Assembly (NCBI GenBank): GCA_030448185.1
Contig: JAUJNL010000009.1
Location: 41,892-105,891 of the forward strand
Source of the DNA: Cytophagales bacterium
GTDB lineage: Bacteria; Bacteroidota; Bacteroidia; Cytophagales; 172606-1
Length of the DNA: 64,000 nucleotides
Reading direction: 5' to 3'
Shown: positions 53,927 to 61,902 of the stretch, in pieces
Layout of the letters: each line of letters opens with the position of its first letter
How positions within the stretch are numbered: position 1 is the first letter of the stretch
Position numbers and translations under genes: made by a program
Notes under the pieces: model-generated
Seen by the model: only the letters and a program-made list of their open reading frames with translations
Database searches by the model: none
Told to the model about the DNA's origin: nothing

Positions 53927-55580
53927 CGCTCAATTCCCCCTATACCGGAAAAAGTATTGATTTCGGGCCTAACGGGGAGTCGACTTCATCCGGAGCGCAT
54001 ACCTTTGCTGTGTCCTGAGTCAGGCCGTTTTTCTCTGGTGCTATCAGCCCGTGCGCAATTCTGGTCAGAAATGTAAAAAGCCTTACTGCTCCAACAATAA
54101 GGCTTTGAGATGATTTCAGTGGAGGCTTCTCGAAGACCCCGTTCAACATACTTTCATACCAAAGCTACATTTCCTGGAGGGCAATTTTCAACTCATTTTA
54201 CCCAAAGAAGATGAAAAAGGATCTGCCCATGGAAGTGGTAAACCGCCATGCCGCCGGCATTGACGTCGGCAGCCGTTCTCACTTTGTAGCCGTTGGTCAG
54301 CAACCAGAAGACGTACGCGAGTTTGGCGTCTACAATGAAGACTTAAGAGAAATGGTCAGATGGCTGAAGGAGCATGAAATTACCACCGTGGCTATGGAAT
54401 CCACCGGTACTTACTGGCAGAGTTTATTTTTCTGCTCTTCAGGAATCGGGTCTGGAGGTGTTTCTCTGCAACGGCAAGTTTACCAAAAACATCAAGGGCA
54501 GAAAGACCGATGTGCAGGACTGCCAGTGGATACAGAAGCTGCACTGGGTCTGCTCTCAAGCAGCTTTCTTCCGGATCAGGCCACCGAGCAGCTTCGCACG
54601 TACTGCCGCCACCGGACTTGGCTGCTGGAAACGGCTGCGGTGACTACATTGAAGATGCAGAAGTACCTCAGGCTGCTCAATCTCAGGCTCGACATTGTCG
54701 TCAAAGATGTGACCGGCCTTACAGGTATGTCCATTATCGAAGCCATCTGCATGGGAAACTGATGCCGGGAAGCTGGCCTCGCTCCGGCACGGCAACTGCC
54801 GCAAATCTGAAGCTGAAATCGCCAAAGCCCTTCAGAGCAATGGCCGCAGGGATTACCGGTTCGGTCTTGAGCAGGAGCTGGCCCTTTACAAGGTGTTGCA
54901 GGAAAAGATTGAGCTCTGTGACAAAGAAATTGAAAAGTTGCTCAGAGAGCAGATTCAGGCCGATGAGACCAAGCAGTCGCTTCATGCAGAAGCCAAGCCA
55001 CATAAGCGGGTAAACAAGAATGCGCCTAAAAACATGGATCTGAACCAGCTCTCGTATCAGTACTTTGAGGGGTGGACCTGATGCGGATCGAAGAGGGTGA
55101 GTCACGCCACGGTGATTGCCCTGATGAGCGGTGGGGCCGAAGGCATAAAAAAGTTTGCTTCGGCCAAACAGTTTGCCTGCTGGCTCAGACTCGCTCCCAA
55201 TACCAAAATCAGTGGGGGCCAAGTGCTCAGCAACAAGATAGCCAAAGGCAGTAACCGGCTCAAGATTGCCTTAAGACAAGCGCCAATGCCATCGGCAACC
55301 TGAAGGATACGCACCTTTCCGATTTCTTCCACCGCATTGCATGGAAGCGCGGCAGAACCGCTGCCGTTTCGGCTACTGCCCGCAAGCTGGCTGTGATCAT
55401 CTGGAACATGCTCGTCAAACACCAGCCTTACCATCCGCCCAGTCGGTACCTGTTTTTAGGCCAGAAACGAAAGATGAAACTCATGAAAAAAGATCCGCAG
55501 CAAGATCGCTAAATTGGATCTCAAGCCGGAAGAACTCGGCTTTGCCACCGCCTGACCCCCCGCCCCAAAAGTGGACGTTA
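53927..55580 (+). mobile_element. IS110-family insertion sequence in an attC-like core
   Basis: About 1.65 kb flanked by CGTTA on both sides. The 284 bp before the transposase (53927-54210) is noncoding and contains AAAAAGCCTTACTGCTCCAACAATAAGGCTTT, a strong hairpin. In IS110-type elements the end-proximal noncoding part encodes the bridge RNA that selects the target; that this is so here is inference. Confidence 0.8.
54211..55555 (+). pseudogene. IS110-family transposase, several frameshifts
   Basis: The N-terminal DEDD domain is clear: AAGIDVGSRSHFVAVG (Asp), TVAMESTGTYWQS (Glu), and in another frame GRKTDVQDCQWIQKL (Asp-Asp). The C-terminal Transposase_20 part (SHATVIALMSGGAEGIKKFASAKQFACWLRLAPNTKISGG, NRLKIALRQA) is in a third frame. 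At least four shifts are needed to read it through. Inactive. Confidence 0.85.
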
Positions 55581-55596
55581 GTCAACATTATAAGGA

Positions 55597-56211
55597 ATGG
55601 CAACTCTGTATACCTACGAAATCTTATTTAAGGCGCATCATGTTGATAGCCTGCTGAATGATTTGAAAAGCCTGATGATAAGCCGATCAATTGCTAAACT
55701 GTCTTCCAGCAAGTCATGGAAACCGGAAGAGATACTGAACAATCAAGGAAAGAAGATTCAAAAAGGCATTAAGGGGATCAGGGAAAGGGGGAGACCATTT
55801 TAATTCCTACTGTTTTCTTTCGCATCTCCCAAGGAGCCCACCTTTAGAGAATTTGCCAAAAGCTGGGACGCAACTGCTGAAAACGGAATTGGTTGCGTGT
55901 GGACTTCGCTTACTGTTGGCGAAAGCTGGGGGATGTTGGAGCTAACTGCTGCTGCTACATCGATTAGCATGATTATAGGCCATGAGTTATTCCAGCAACA
56001 GTTTATCAAGCGATTGCAAGGAGTAAGCGAAGCAATTGTGTTCAATATGGATTCAAACGGAAGTACATTGCTTTATCCTTTTGTTGCCCCTTGGCGTGCT
56101 TTCCGTTATGAAGATGAATACAGATCAGAAGAATTAGATAACGAGTTGGACGTAGATCTGTATGCAGATCAAGCTAGAAGGGCGATAAATGAATTAAGAA
56201 AAGATGAATAA
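55597..56211 (+). pseudogene. Hypothetical cassette gene with in-frame stop
   Basis: ORF 55597-55803 (MATLYTYEILFKAHHVDSLLNDLKSLM ... GIRERGRPF) ends at TAA (55801-55803). The same frame stays open afterwards: FLLFSFASPKEPTFREFAKSW, then SLTVGESWGMLELTAAATSISMIIGHELFQQ ... DLYADQARRAINELRKDE, to 56211. One nonsense codon thus seems to split a protein of about 204 residues. The alternative is two genes, the second from GTG 55897. No family recognised. Start 17 bp after the reconstituted site 13. Confidence 0.6.
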
Positions 56212-56216
56212 AAGCG

Positions 56217-56302
56217 CTTAACACTAGCGGCGGCAACCGGTGCGCCCTACCGCAGGGCCAAAACGGAGGCGATACCGGCGGTTGCTCATGTTCCATTGGT
56301 GA
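56217..56302 (+). repeat. attC-like site 14
   Basis: CTTAACACTAGCGGCGGCAACCGG ... ACCGGCGGTTGCTCATGTTCCATTGG. Inner arms GCAACCG/CGGTTGC, 7 bp; central CGCCCTACCGCAGGGCC palindrome. Confidence 0.75.
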
Positions 56303-56403
56303 TAATCTTACTCAATGCGGTGATTCAATGCTTGAAATGGTTATTGCTTTAAACAGAAATCCCTTATAAATTTATTAGTCTACCCAGGTGAATATTAGCT
56401 GTT

Positions 56404-56473
56404 ATGAACTGTGAAAAAAAGCAAGAACCAAAGGAAAAAAGTTTTCCTGTGCCGAATAAAGTTTGGAATCAGG
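56404..56473 (+). pseudogene. Truncated cassette gene start
   Basis: MNCEKKQEPKEKSFPVPNKV and VWNQG are followed at once by IS110 sequence. Only the 5' end (about 24 codons) remains. Hydrophilic, lysine-rich; no identity. Confidence 0.4.
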
Positions 56474-57640
56474 GGGCCGTCACGGGTGCCGGTGCCTGAA
56501 AAGCTCTCCGGATTTAGCAATGGCAAAGACTTGTTTTAAGAGTTTATTGGCCACGGCAATCAGAGCCACTTTGAAGGGTTTGCCATTGGTTCGCAGGCGT
56601 TCAAAAAGGTCTTACAAGCCGGGTTACGGCTTTTTTGGCTTTCAAGGCGCACATATAGAGCAACGAGCGGATACGGGGCCGTACCCATTTTACAAAATGT
56701 GTCCTTTTCCCTTAACCGAAGTGCCTGACTGGTACACTCTGGGAGTAAGCCCTACATAGGAAATGAGTTGGCGGTAGTTTTCAAAGGCCAGTACTCCTTT
56801 GGCTAGCAGGATGAGCATCGTCGCCGTTTTGGACCAATACCGGGGATGGACTTCAAGTTGTCAAGTAGCTTATCATCATGGTCTTTGATCCGCTGATAGA
56901 CACTTGCTTCCAACAGGTCAATCTGTTGATTGAGTTCTTTGAGCAGGCTGGTTACGGCCACTTGTGCTTTTACGCTTGGGTGGGGCAGTTGTTCAAAAGC
57001 CTGTTGTTGATTGGTTAAGGCGGTGCGCTGTTTGATGAGTTGCTCGACCAGAGCCATTTCCTGAGCGGCTTGTGAAAGCAACTCCGGGTAGGTTGCCAAA
57101 GGGTTGGTTTTCCAGTTCTGCGTACTGGGCAATTAGCACCGCATCGGCTTTGTCAGTCTTGGCTCTTACCAAGCGCATTTGGGAGAAACGCTTGATGACT
57201 AAAGGATTGACAACTGAAACGGGTATTTGTTTGCCGTGCAGGAAGCTGGCCAGACGGCAGTAGTAGGGGTCCGGTGGCTTCCATGACACAATGGCTGCCT
57301 TCCGGCAGCCGGGAAAACAAAGCCGCAAAGCCTTCCTCGGTATTATTGAACTTAGTCACCTGGTAGTTTTTATCCCCCGGTAGGGCTCAAAAGTCAGTTT
57401 TGCGCAGTCAATACCAAGGTAAATCATGCCGCTAAAAAAAGAAGTGGAACGTAAATGTGAATCACCACTGGCCGGAATGCCTCTTTAGCACCTTCTCCAT
57501 CTTGCAATCAGGCTCGTAGGCCTCATGGAACTGTTCAAGGTTGAAAGAGTGAATGGGGGACTAGCATAACAGACGCTCTTGAGAGCCATGAAAACTCAGA
57601 GTCTTTATCCCCATTCAATTCCTGGCTGGCAGCTTACTCA
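56474..57640 (-). mobile_element. Second IS110-family insertion sequence
   Basis: Minus-strand element with a degenerate transposase at 56480-57427 and an upstream noncoding stretch of about 200 bp (57430-57640). It is different in sequence from the IS110 element at 53927. The right boundary is approximate; no target duplication was found. Confidence 0.7.
56480..57427 (-). pseudogene. IS110-family transposase, frameshifted
   Basis: Starts MIYLGIDCAKLTFEPY (first Asp). Then, across frames, HCVMEATGPLLLPSG (Glu) and RLVRAKTDKADAVLIAQYAE (Asp pair), a coiled helical linker (EMALVEQLIKQRTALTNQQQAFEQL) and DNLKSIPGIGPK. The C-terminal Transposase_20 part is broken further. Inactive. Confidence 0.82.
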
Positions 57641-57693
57641 AACAAAATTATATTTGGTTTTATTATTACAAACTATTTGAAATCAAACTTAAG

Positions 57694-58080
57694 ATGAAAT
57701 CTAAAGATAAATCTCTGATGTTGATAACCATTGTTATACTTTGCCTTATAGCAACTGCTTTTCTACCTATTTATTTCAATACCTTATTTGTAGCAGAAAC
57801 AGGACGATTAAAAGTTATAGATCCATGGGTTGCGGTTGTGTTAATACTTGGTTTATTATACAAAAAGAGTTGGGCAAGAACGTTAATAATTGTTTTTAAC
57901 GCATTGGGAGGGGTAGGGCTTTTTGCTACTATTTATATGGCTGGCTGGAAGGACAATAAAGTTATCGGACTCACCTTTCTACTGCTGCTGCAAATTGTCA
58001 GCATCTTCATTTTAATAGTTCCTGAAGTAAAGACCTTTTTGGAGGAAGGGATTAAAAGACCAGCTCTCCTTAACAGATAA
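57694..58080 (+). CDS. Four-helix membrane protein
   Basis: 128 residues with four hydrophobic segments: LMLITIVILCLIATAFLPIYF, WVAVVLILGLLY, LIIVFNALGGVGLFATIYM and VIGLTFLLLLQIVSIFILIV. Short loops and a charged tail (EVKTFLEEGIKRP). No family recognised; a small inner-membrane protein as seen in many integron cassettes. The stop is followed within 10 bp by GCTAACACC of a half attC-like site. Confidence 0.65.
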   Translation: MKSKDKSLMLITIVILCLIATAFLPIYFNTLFVAETGRLKVIDPWVAVVLILGLLYKKSWARTLIIVFNALGGVGLFATIYMAGWKDNKVIGLTFLLLLQIVSIFILIVPEVKTFLEEGIKRPALLNR

Positions 58081-58087
58081 ATAGTCG

Positions 58088-58110
58088 CTAACACCAGCTT
58101 CCCGAAATAG
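58088..58110 (+). repeat. attC-like half site 15
   Basis: CGCTAACACCAGCTTCCCG, left arm only. The right arm is absent; the next complete site is at 58331. A deletion or recombination has removed the rest. Confidence 0.55.
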
Positions 58111-58330
58111 CAGCTAAGTGTTTCAACTGTAAACTAGAATCAACCATAGAACAAAGGCTAAACAGAAGCAACCCAGATTGCTGCCACTTCGTAAAGCCCT
58201 GTTTCGTAGTTGCTACTAGGGTATATAATAGTGCATCGAAAAGAATTACCGGATTGGCTTATGGATTTATGGTACGGCAAAAATCCATCAGAAAAGGCAT
58301 AAATAATAAAGAGAAAAAGGATAAACGACT
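58111..58330. other. Cassette remnant without an intact gene
   Basis: About 220 bp. One frame reads YNSASKRITGLAYGFMVRQKSIRKG with no start, probably the end of a lost cassette gene. No family recognised. Confidence 0.35.
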
Positions 58331-58432
58331 AACCACCAACACCACATAAGCCTCAACCGGGCTTGCCTCAGCGCATAGCCTATACCGCAATGGCACGGTT
58401 GCATTAGTAGTGGTTCCGTGGGCAGCAATAGG
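58331..58432 (+). repeat. attC-like site 16
   Basis: CACCAACACCACATAAGCC ... TAGTAGTGGTTCCGTGGGC. Inner arms CCAC/GTGG; central CAGCGCATAGCC like site 12. Confidence 0.68.
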
Positions 58433-58455
58433 AATAGATTTTTGATAGAAACCGG

Positions 58456-59163
58456 ATGAAAAATATAATAATCTTCATAGGAGTCATATTTTTTTCCCTA
58501 ATAAAAGGATATGGTACTACTATATCCTATAATAAGCTTTATGAATTTGAAGCTACTCTTACAGATGGTAAACATTTGAAAGGAAGTGTTTTGCATTTAA
58601 ACTATGACACAGTTCCTTCCTATCAATTCACCGATAAAGCTTTTTTAGCGTTTCTCTCCCGGATTTCTCAGTACTCACAAGGAAAGATAACAGTATATAG
58701 CCGTATTCAGCCCCTAAAAATAGATTCTGTTCAGCCCTGGATTGGTTACCCATATGCCGCAGTGATTGCTTCGGACCTGCATCAGGTAGCAGTTGAGAAG
58801 ATTCAGGCCGTGAAGTTTAAGAAGGGGACTCCCTCAGATGGGTTGGTAATACTCACCCAACTTTCACAAACACAAATCAATCAAATTAATCGAGGCATTC
58901 AATTACTTTATCAGTTCAATTATCCCTTGGATAATGATCATCTGGAAGAAAGTGACTTGCATCTTTTACTTGGCAACATTAACCAGCCGAATCAAAAAGC
59001 TTTTGAACAGCAGATAATAGAAGTGTATGAAAACAAGGCGAACGAGCTGACCCTCAATGAAACTAAGTGGAAGAAATTACAATTGCTTTATCGAAATAAA
59101 GGATTAATTCTAATAAGATTAATAGTGACGGATTATTTTATCGCTGAAGCTGGAACATTTTAA
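58456..59163 (+). CDS. Hypothetical secreted cassette protein
   Basis: 235 residues. Signal peptide MKNIIIFIGVIFFSLIKGYG, then TTISYNKLYEFEATLTDGKHLKGSVLHLNYDTVPSYQFTD, resembling a small beta domain that senses or binds, followed by helices (ESDLHLLLGNINQPNQKAFEQQIIEVYENKA). No family recognised. Start about 24 bp after site 16. AT-rich relative to the flanking chromosome. Confidence 0.7.
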   Translation: MKNIIIFIGVIFFSLIKGYGTTISYNKLYEFEATLTDGKHLKGSVLHLNYDTVPSYQFTDKAFLAFLSRISQYSQGKITVYSRIQPLKIDSVQPWIGYPYAAVIASDLHQVAVEKIQAVKFKKGTPSDGLVILTQLSQTQINQINRGIQLLYQFNYPLDNDHLEESDLHLLLGNINQPNQKAFEQQIIEVYENKANELTLNETKWKKLQLLYRNKGLILIRLIVTDYFIAEAGTF

Positions 59164-59183
59164 CCAAGGAATAAGTACTGCTT

Positions 59184-59280
59184 TCAACACCAAATCCGGA
59201 GACAACCCGTCCTTCCTAAGCGCAATGCCTCACCGCAACGGACCTGGCTGCGGCAATGTTTGTTCCATCGTTAAACTGCA
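59184..59280 (+). repeat. attC-like site 17
   Basis: TTTCAACACCAAATCCGGAGACAACC ... GGCAATGTTTGTTCCATCGTTAAAC. Right end core GTTAAAC pairs with the left TTTCAAC region only partly; central CTAAGCGCAATGCC. Confidence 0.6.
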
Positions 59281-59332
59281 TAGAAAATATGCAAAACACC
59301 TTTCCAAAGAACGAACTTAATACTTACCTTTG

Positions 59333-59345
59333 GCGTTACTAACGC
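59333..59345. promoter_or_regulatory. Candidate HigA operator palindrome
   Basis: GCGTTACTAACGC, a perfect 13-bp palindrome with a central C, 11 bp before the toxin ATG and next to CTTAATACTTAC / CATTAAGTAAG repeats. The position suits autorepression by the antitoxin. Confidence 0.55.
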
Positions 59346-59356
59346 ATTAAGTAAGT

Positions 59357-59638
59357 ATGATTGTTTCTTTTAGCTCTAAAGAGACGGAAAAGATATGGCT
59401 TGGGGAAAGAGTACTTAAATGGCCCTTGGAAATTCAAGAAATTGGTCGACGCAAGCTAAGGATGTTCAATAACTCCCAAAACATTGCGGATTTAAGAATC
59501 CCCCCTTCGAATCGCTTAGAGAAACTAGCGGGCAATTTAAAAGACTACTACAGTATTCGGATCGATGACCAGTGGCGGATTATTTTTAAATGGGAAACCG
59601 GACAAGCCTTTGACATAGAGATTACTGATTATCATTAA
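59357..59638 (+). CDS. higB: HigB-type toxin (RelE/ParE superfamily)
   Basis: 93 residues. Start MIVSFSSKETEKIWLGERV, then EIQEIGRRKLRMFNNSQNIADLRIPPSNRLEKLAGNLKDYYSIRIDDQWRIIFKW, the signature of HigB mRNA-cleaving toxins (conserved RLEKLxGxxxxxYSIRINxQWRI). It precedes its antitoxin by 7 bp, the inverted order typical of HigBA. It is the last cassette of the array and would stabilise it by killing cells that lose it. Confidence 0.95.
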   Translation: MIVSFSSKETEKIWLGERVLKWPLEIQEIGRRKLRMFNNSQNIADLRIPPSNRLEKLAGNLKDYYSIRIDDQWRIIFKWETGQAFDIEITDYH

Positions 59639-59645
59639 CAAAATC

Positions 59646-59945
59646 ATGGAAAGACTAGCTAATATTCACCCTGGAGAAGTATTACAAGACGAGTTTCTCA
59701 GGCCCTTGGAAATTTCAGCCTACAAATTGTCCAAAGACATTGGCATCCCTCAAACTCGCATCAGTGAGATTCTCAAAGGCCGCCGAAGGATTACCGCTGA
59801 TACCGCTTTACGACTTAGTTACTACTTTGGCACTACCCCTAAGTTCTGGCTGGGTCTACAAGATGATTATGACCTTGAAGAAGAGGAAAGGACCAAAAAG
59901 AATGAATTTGAGAATATTAAGAAATTAGACAATAACGCGGCATAA
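59646..59945 (+). CDS. higA: HigA-type antitoxin (XRE family)
   Basis: 99 residues. IHPGEVLQDEFLRPLEISAYKLSKDIGIPQTRISEILKGRRRITADTALRLSYYFGTTPKFWLGLQDDYDLE is the canonical HigA/VapI helix-turn-helix antitoxin. It neutralises HigB and represses the operon, probably at the palindrome 11 bp before higB. The stop codon leads directly into site 18 (GCATAACACC). Confidence 0.96.
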   Translation: MERLANIHPGEVLQDEFLRPLEISAYKLSKDIGIPQTRISEILKGRRRITADTALRLSYYFGTTPKFWLGLQDDYDLEEEERTKKNEFENIKKLDNNAA

Positions 59946-60020
59946 CACCAAGCACAAACGGTCAGCACACTGCCAAAACAGAAGGGTACGCAGCCGGATG
60001 GCTTTAGTCCATATCTCACT
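59941..60020 (+). repeat. attC-like site 18 (array right end)
   Basis: GCATAACACCAAGCACAAACGG ... GATGGCTTTAGTCCATATC. Inner arms AAGC/GCTT. The right core is degraded (CCATATCTC in place of CCGTTR), as might be expected for the last site. Confidence 0.6.
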
Positions 60021-60058
60021 AATTATTTTATCCCGTAAATCCTGATTCAGACAATAGT

Positions 60059-61357
60059 ATGCAAACCACCCAAAGCCAGCAACTTTTTGAACGGGCCAAA
60101 AAAACAATTCCGGGAGGGGTCAATTCCCCGGTAAGAGCTTTTCGGGCCGTTGGCGGCAATCCGCTTTTTATGAAATCGGCGAAAGGAGCCTACCTGTATG
60201 ACGAGGACGGCAATGCCTTTATTGAACTAATCAATTCCTGGGGACCAATGGTACTCGGCCACGCCCATGAAGTCGTGGAAAAAGCCGTGCGGGAAGCCAT
60301 TACCGGATCATTATCCTTTGGTGCGCCTACCCGGAAAGAAATTGAGATTGCCGAACTGATTGTCAGTATGGTTCCTTCCGTAGAAAAAGTACGGCTGGTT
60401 AATTCAGGTACGGAAGCTACTATGTCGGCCATCCGGCTAGCTAGGGGTTATACGGGCCGGGAGAAAATCATAAAGTTTGAAGGTTGCTACCACGGACATG
60501 GTGACTCATTTTTGATCGCGGCTGGCAGTGGTGCCATAACGATGGGCGTGCCTGATAGTCCCGGAGTAACCAAAGGAGTAGCCAATGACACGCTCACTGC
60601 ACCTTATAATGATCTGGAAGCCGTCAGAACATTGGTAGAAGCCAACTCAGGAAACATCGCTGCTATTATTATTGAGCCGGTAGCGGGTAATATGGGACTG
60701 GTATTGCCTAAGGAAGGATTTCTGGCAGGCTTACGGGCTATCTGTGACAAAGCAGGCATCGTACTGATTTTTGATGAAGTCATGACCGGGTTTCGACTGG
60801 CAAAGGGAGGCGTACAGGAAGGGTTTGGCGTGCTGCAGGATATGACCACCCTGGGTAAAATTATTGGTGGAGGAATGCCCGTAGGCGCTTATGGCGGTAA
60901 GCGGGAAATTATGGACTTTGTTTCTCCGGCTGGCCCGGTCTACCAGGCAGGTACCCTGTCCGGAAACCCGGTCGCGGTATCGGCAGGCCTGGCCATGCTC
61001 CATTACCTTAATAATCGTCCCCAAACGTATGAAAAACTGGAAAGCCTCGGCAATCAGTTGGTCAATGGCCTGCGGGAAAGCCTCCGGGACTTAGGCCTGA
61101 ACTATACCATCAACCACATTGGTTCTATGTACAGCTTGTTCTTTACCAAACAGGAAGTGATAGACTTTGCCACCGCAAAAACTTCAGATACGGCACTTTT
61201 TGGCCGTTATTTCCAGAGCATGCTACGGAGGGAGATTTACCTGGCTCCCAGTCAGTTTGAGAGCTTGTTTCTGTCTACTGCCCTTACGGATGAAAATGTG
61301 CGAACCATCATTCAGGCCCACCATGAATCGCTGCAAGAAGTACTGGTAAAAGCGTAA
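60059..61357 (+). CDS. hemL: Glutamate-1-semialdehyde 2,1-aminomutase
   Basis: PLP enzyme making 5-aminolevulinate in the C5 tetrapyrrole route. 432 residues. Motifs: FERAKKTIPGGVNSPVRAFRAVGG, RLVNSGTEATMSAIRLARGYTGR, FEGCYHGHGDSFL, LIFDEVMTGFR and the PLP lysine in TTLGKIIGGGMPVGAYGG; C-terminus TGTLSGNP. Starts about 40 bp after the last attC-like site and marks the right flank of the array. Link with B12-dependent icmF across the array is only through tetrapyrrole supply. Confidence 0.98.
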   Translation: MQTTQSQQLFERAKKTIPGGVNSPVRAFRAVGGNPLFMKSAKGAYLYDEDGNAFIELINSWGPMVLGHAHEVVEKAVREAITGSLSFGAPTRKEIEIAELIVSMVPSVEKVRLVNSGTEATMSAIRLARGYTGREKIIKFEGCYHGHGDSFLIAAGSGAITMGVPDSPGVTKGVANDTLTAPYNDLEAVRTLVEANSGNIAAIIIEPVAGNMGLVLPKEGFLAGLRAICDKAGIVLIFDEVMTGFRLAKGGVQEGFGVLQDMTTLGKIIGGGMPVGAYGGKREIMDFVSPAGPVYQAGTLSGNPVAVSAGLAMLHYLNNRPQTYEKLESLGNQLVNGLRESLRDLGLNYTINHIGSMYSLFFTKQEVIDFATAKTSDTALFGRYFQSMLRREIYLAPSQFESLFLSTALTDENVRTIIQAHHESLQEVLVKA

Positions 61358-61410
61358 TCAAAAGTGCTTAGAAGCGGTTAGATAAATCTAATCAGAACTT
61401 ACGCAATTGT

Positions 61411-61500
61411 TACCTCCGACCCCCTGAAGGGAGCTAATAAGACCGTTCTTGAAGTTCCTTTCAGGGGATTTAGGGGTGTTTTGCTGAAAGTCCTATTTAA
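61411..61500. repeat. Dispersed-type repeat after hemL
   Basis: CCTCCGACCCCCTGAAGGGAG ... GTTCCTTTCAGGGGATTTAGG forms a loose hairpin (CCCCCTGAAGG/CCTTTCAGGGG). It resembles common intergenic repeats in Bacteroidota; only one copy is in the window. Confidence 0.5.
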
Positions 61501-61533
61501 TCTTTGATAAAGGGGCCATCATATTGTATTTAT

Positions 61534-61570
61534 AAAGAAAAATCGTAGCCATCTGGCTACGATTTTTAAG
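61534..61570. terminator. Bidirectional rho-independent terminator
   Basis: AAAAATCGTAGCC, loop ATCT, GGCTACGATTTTT: a perfect 13-bp stem with A and T tracts on both sides. It lies between hemL and the convergent small gene. Confidence 0.93.
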
Positions 61571-61590
61571 CATTATTACAGGCCGTTAGA

Positions 61591-61902
61591 TTAATTTGCC
61601 GTATCGGCAATGACCAAAGTGTCTACTGTTCCCTGGTAACGGTCATCAATATTGCCGGAGCCATCCCTTAGCAGAAAAGTTACTCGGTAGCTCACCGCAT
61701 TACCACTGATAGTAGGCTCACTAATGTCCACAATTTGTCTCAGTATGTGGTGATCCCCATCTGAATACTGAACATCGAATCCATTTAGGGCAATTTGGGC
61801 AGTCCGGACGGGGCTTGGAAAAGTTACCGTCCGGGGTTCATTTTGAATTTGGTTTTTGGTAGGATCGAATACGACCCGGTCCCGGATAAATCTGAGTGCC
61901 AT
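61591..61902 (-). CDS. Hypothetical beta-rich protein
   Basis: 103 residues: MALRFIRDRVVFDPTKNQIQNEPRTVTFPSPVRTAQIALNGFDVQYSDGDHHILRQIVDI ... VTFLLRDGSGNIDDRYQGTVDTLVIAD. Predicted all-beta, with an HxI-type strand reminiscent of H-type lectin or phage-tail-like domains, but I cannot assign a family. Cytosolic by lack of a signal. Terminator directly downstream. Confidence 0.65.
   Translation of the reverse strand: MALRFIRDRVVFDPTKNQIQNEPRTVTFPSPVRTAQIALNGFDVQYSDGDHHILRQIVDISEPTISGNAVSYRVTFLLRDGSGNIDDRYQGTVDTLVIADTAN

Larger units (their letters stand above)
39454..60020 (+). other. Integron-like gene cassette array (no integrase in view)
   Basis: About 20.5 kb between icmF and hemL. Short genes, almost all on the + strand, alternate with about 17 imperfect palindromic sites of 85-100 bp. 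Sites typically open with YAACACC and close with TCCRTTR, and have complementary inner arms that differ from site to site. Gene starts commonly lie 10-50 bp after a site and stops just before the next. Cargo is accessory and many units are broken; four IS families have inserted. This matches a CALIN (cluster of attC sites lacking integrase). An unrelated cassette-type repeat system is the alternative. Confidence 0.75.

Noticed and set aside
39863-60020. CRISPR array
   Set aside because: Repeats are 85-100 bp, imperfect, separated by genes of variable length, and there are no cas genes.
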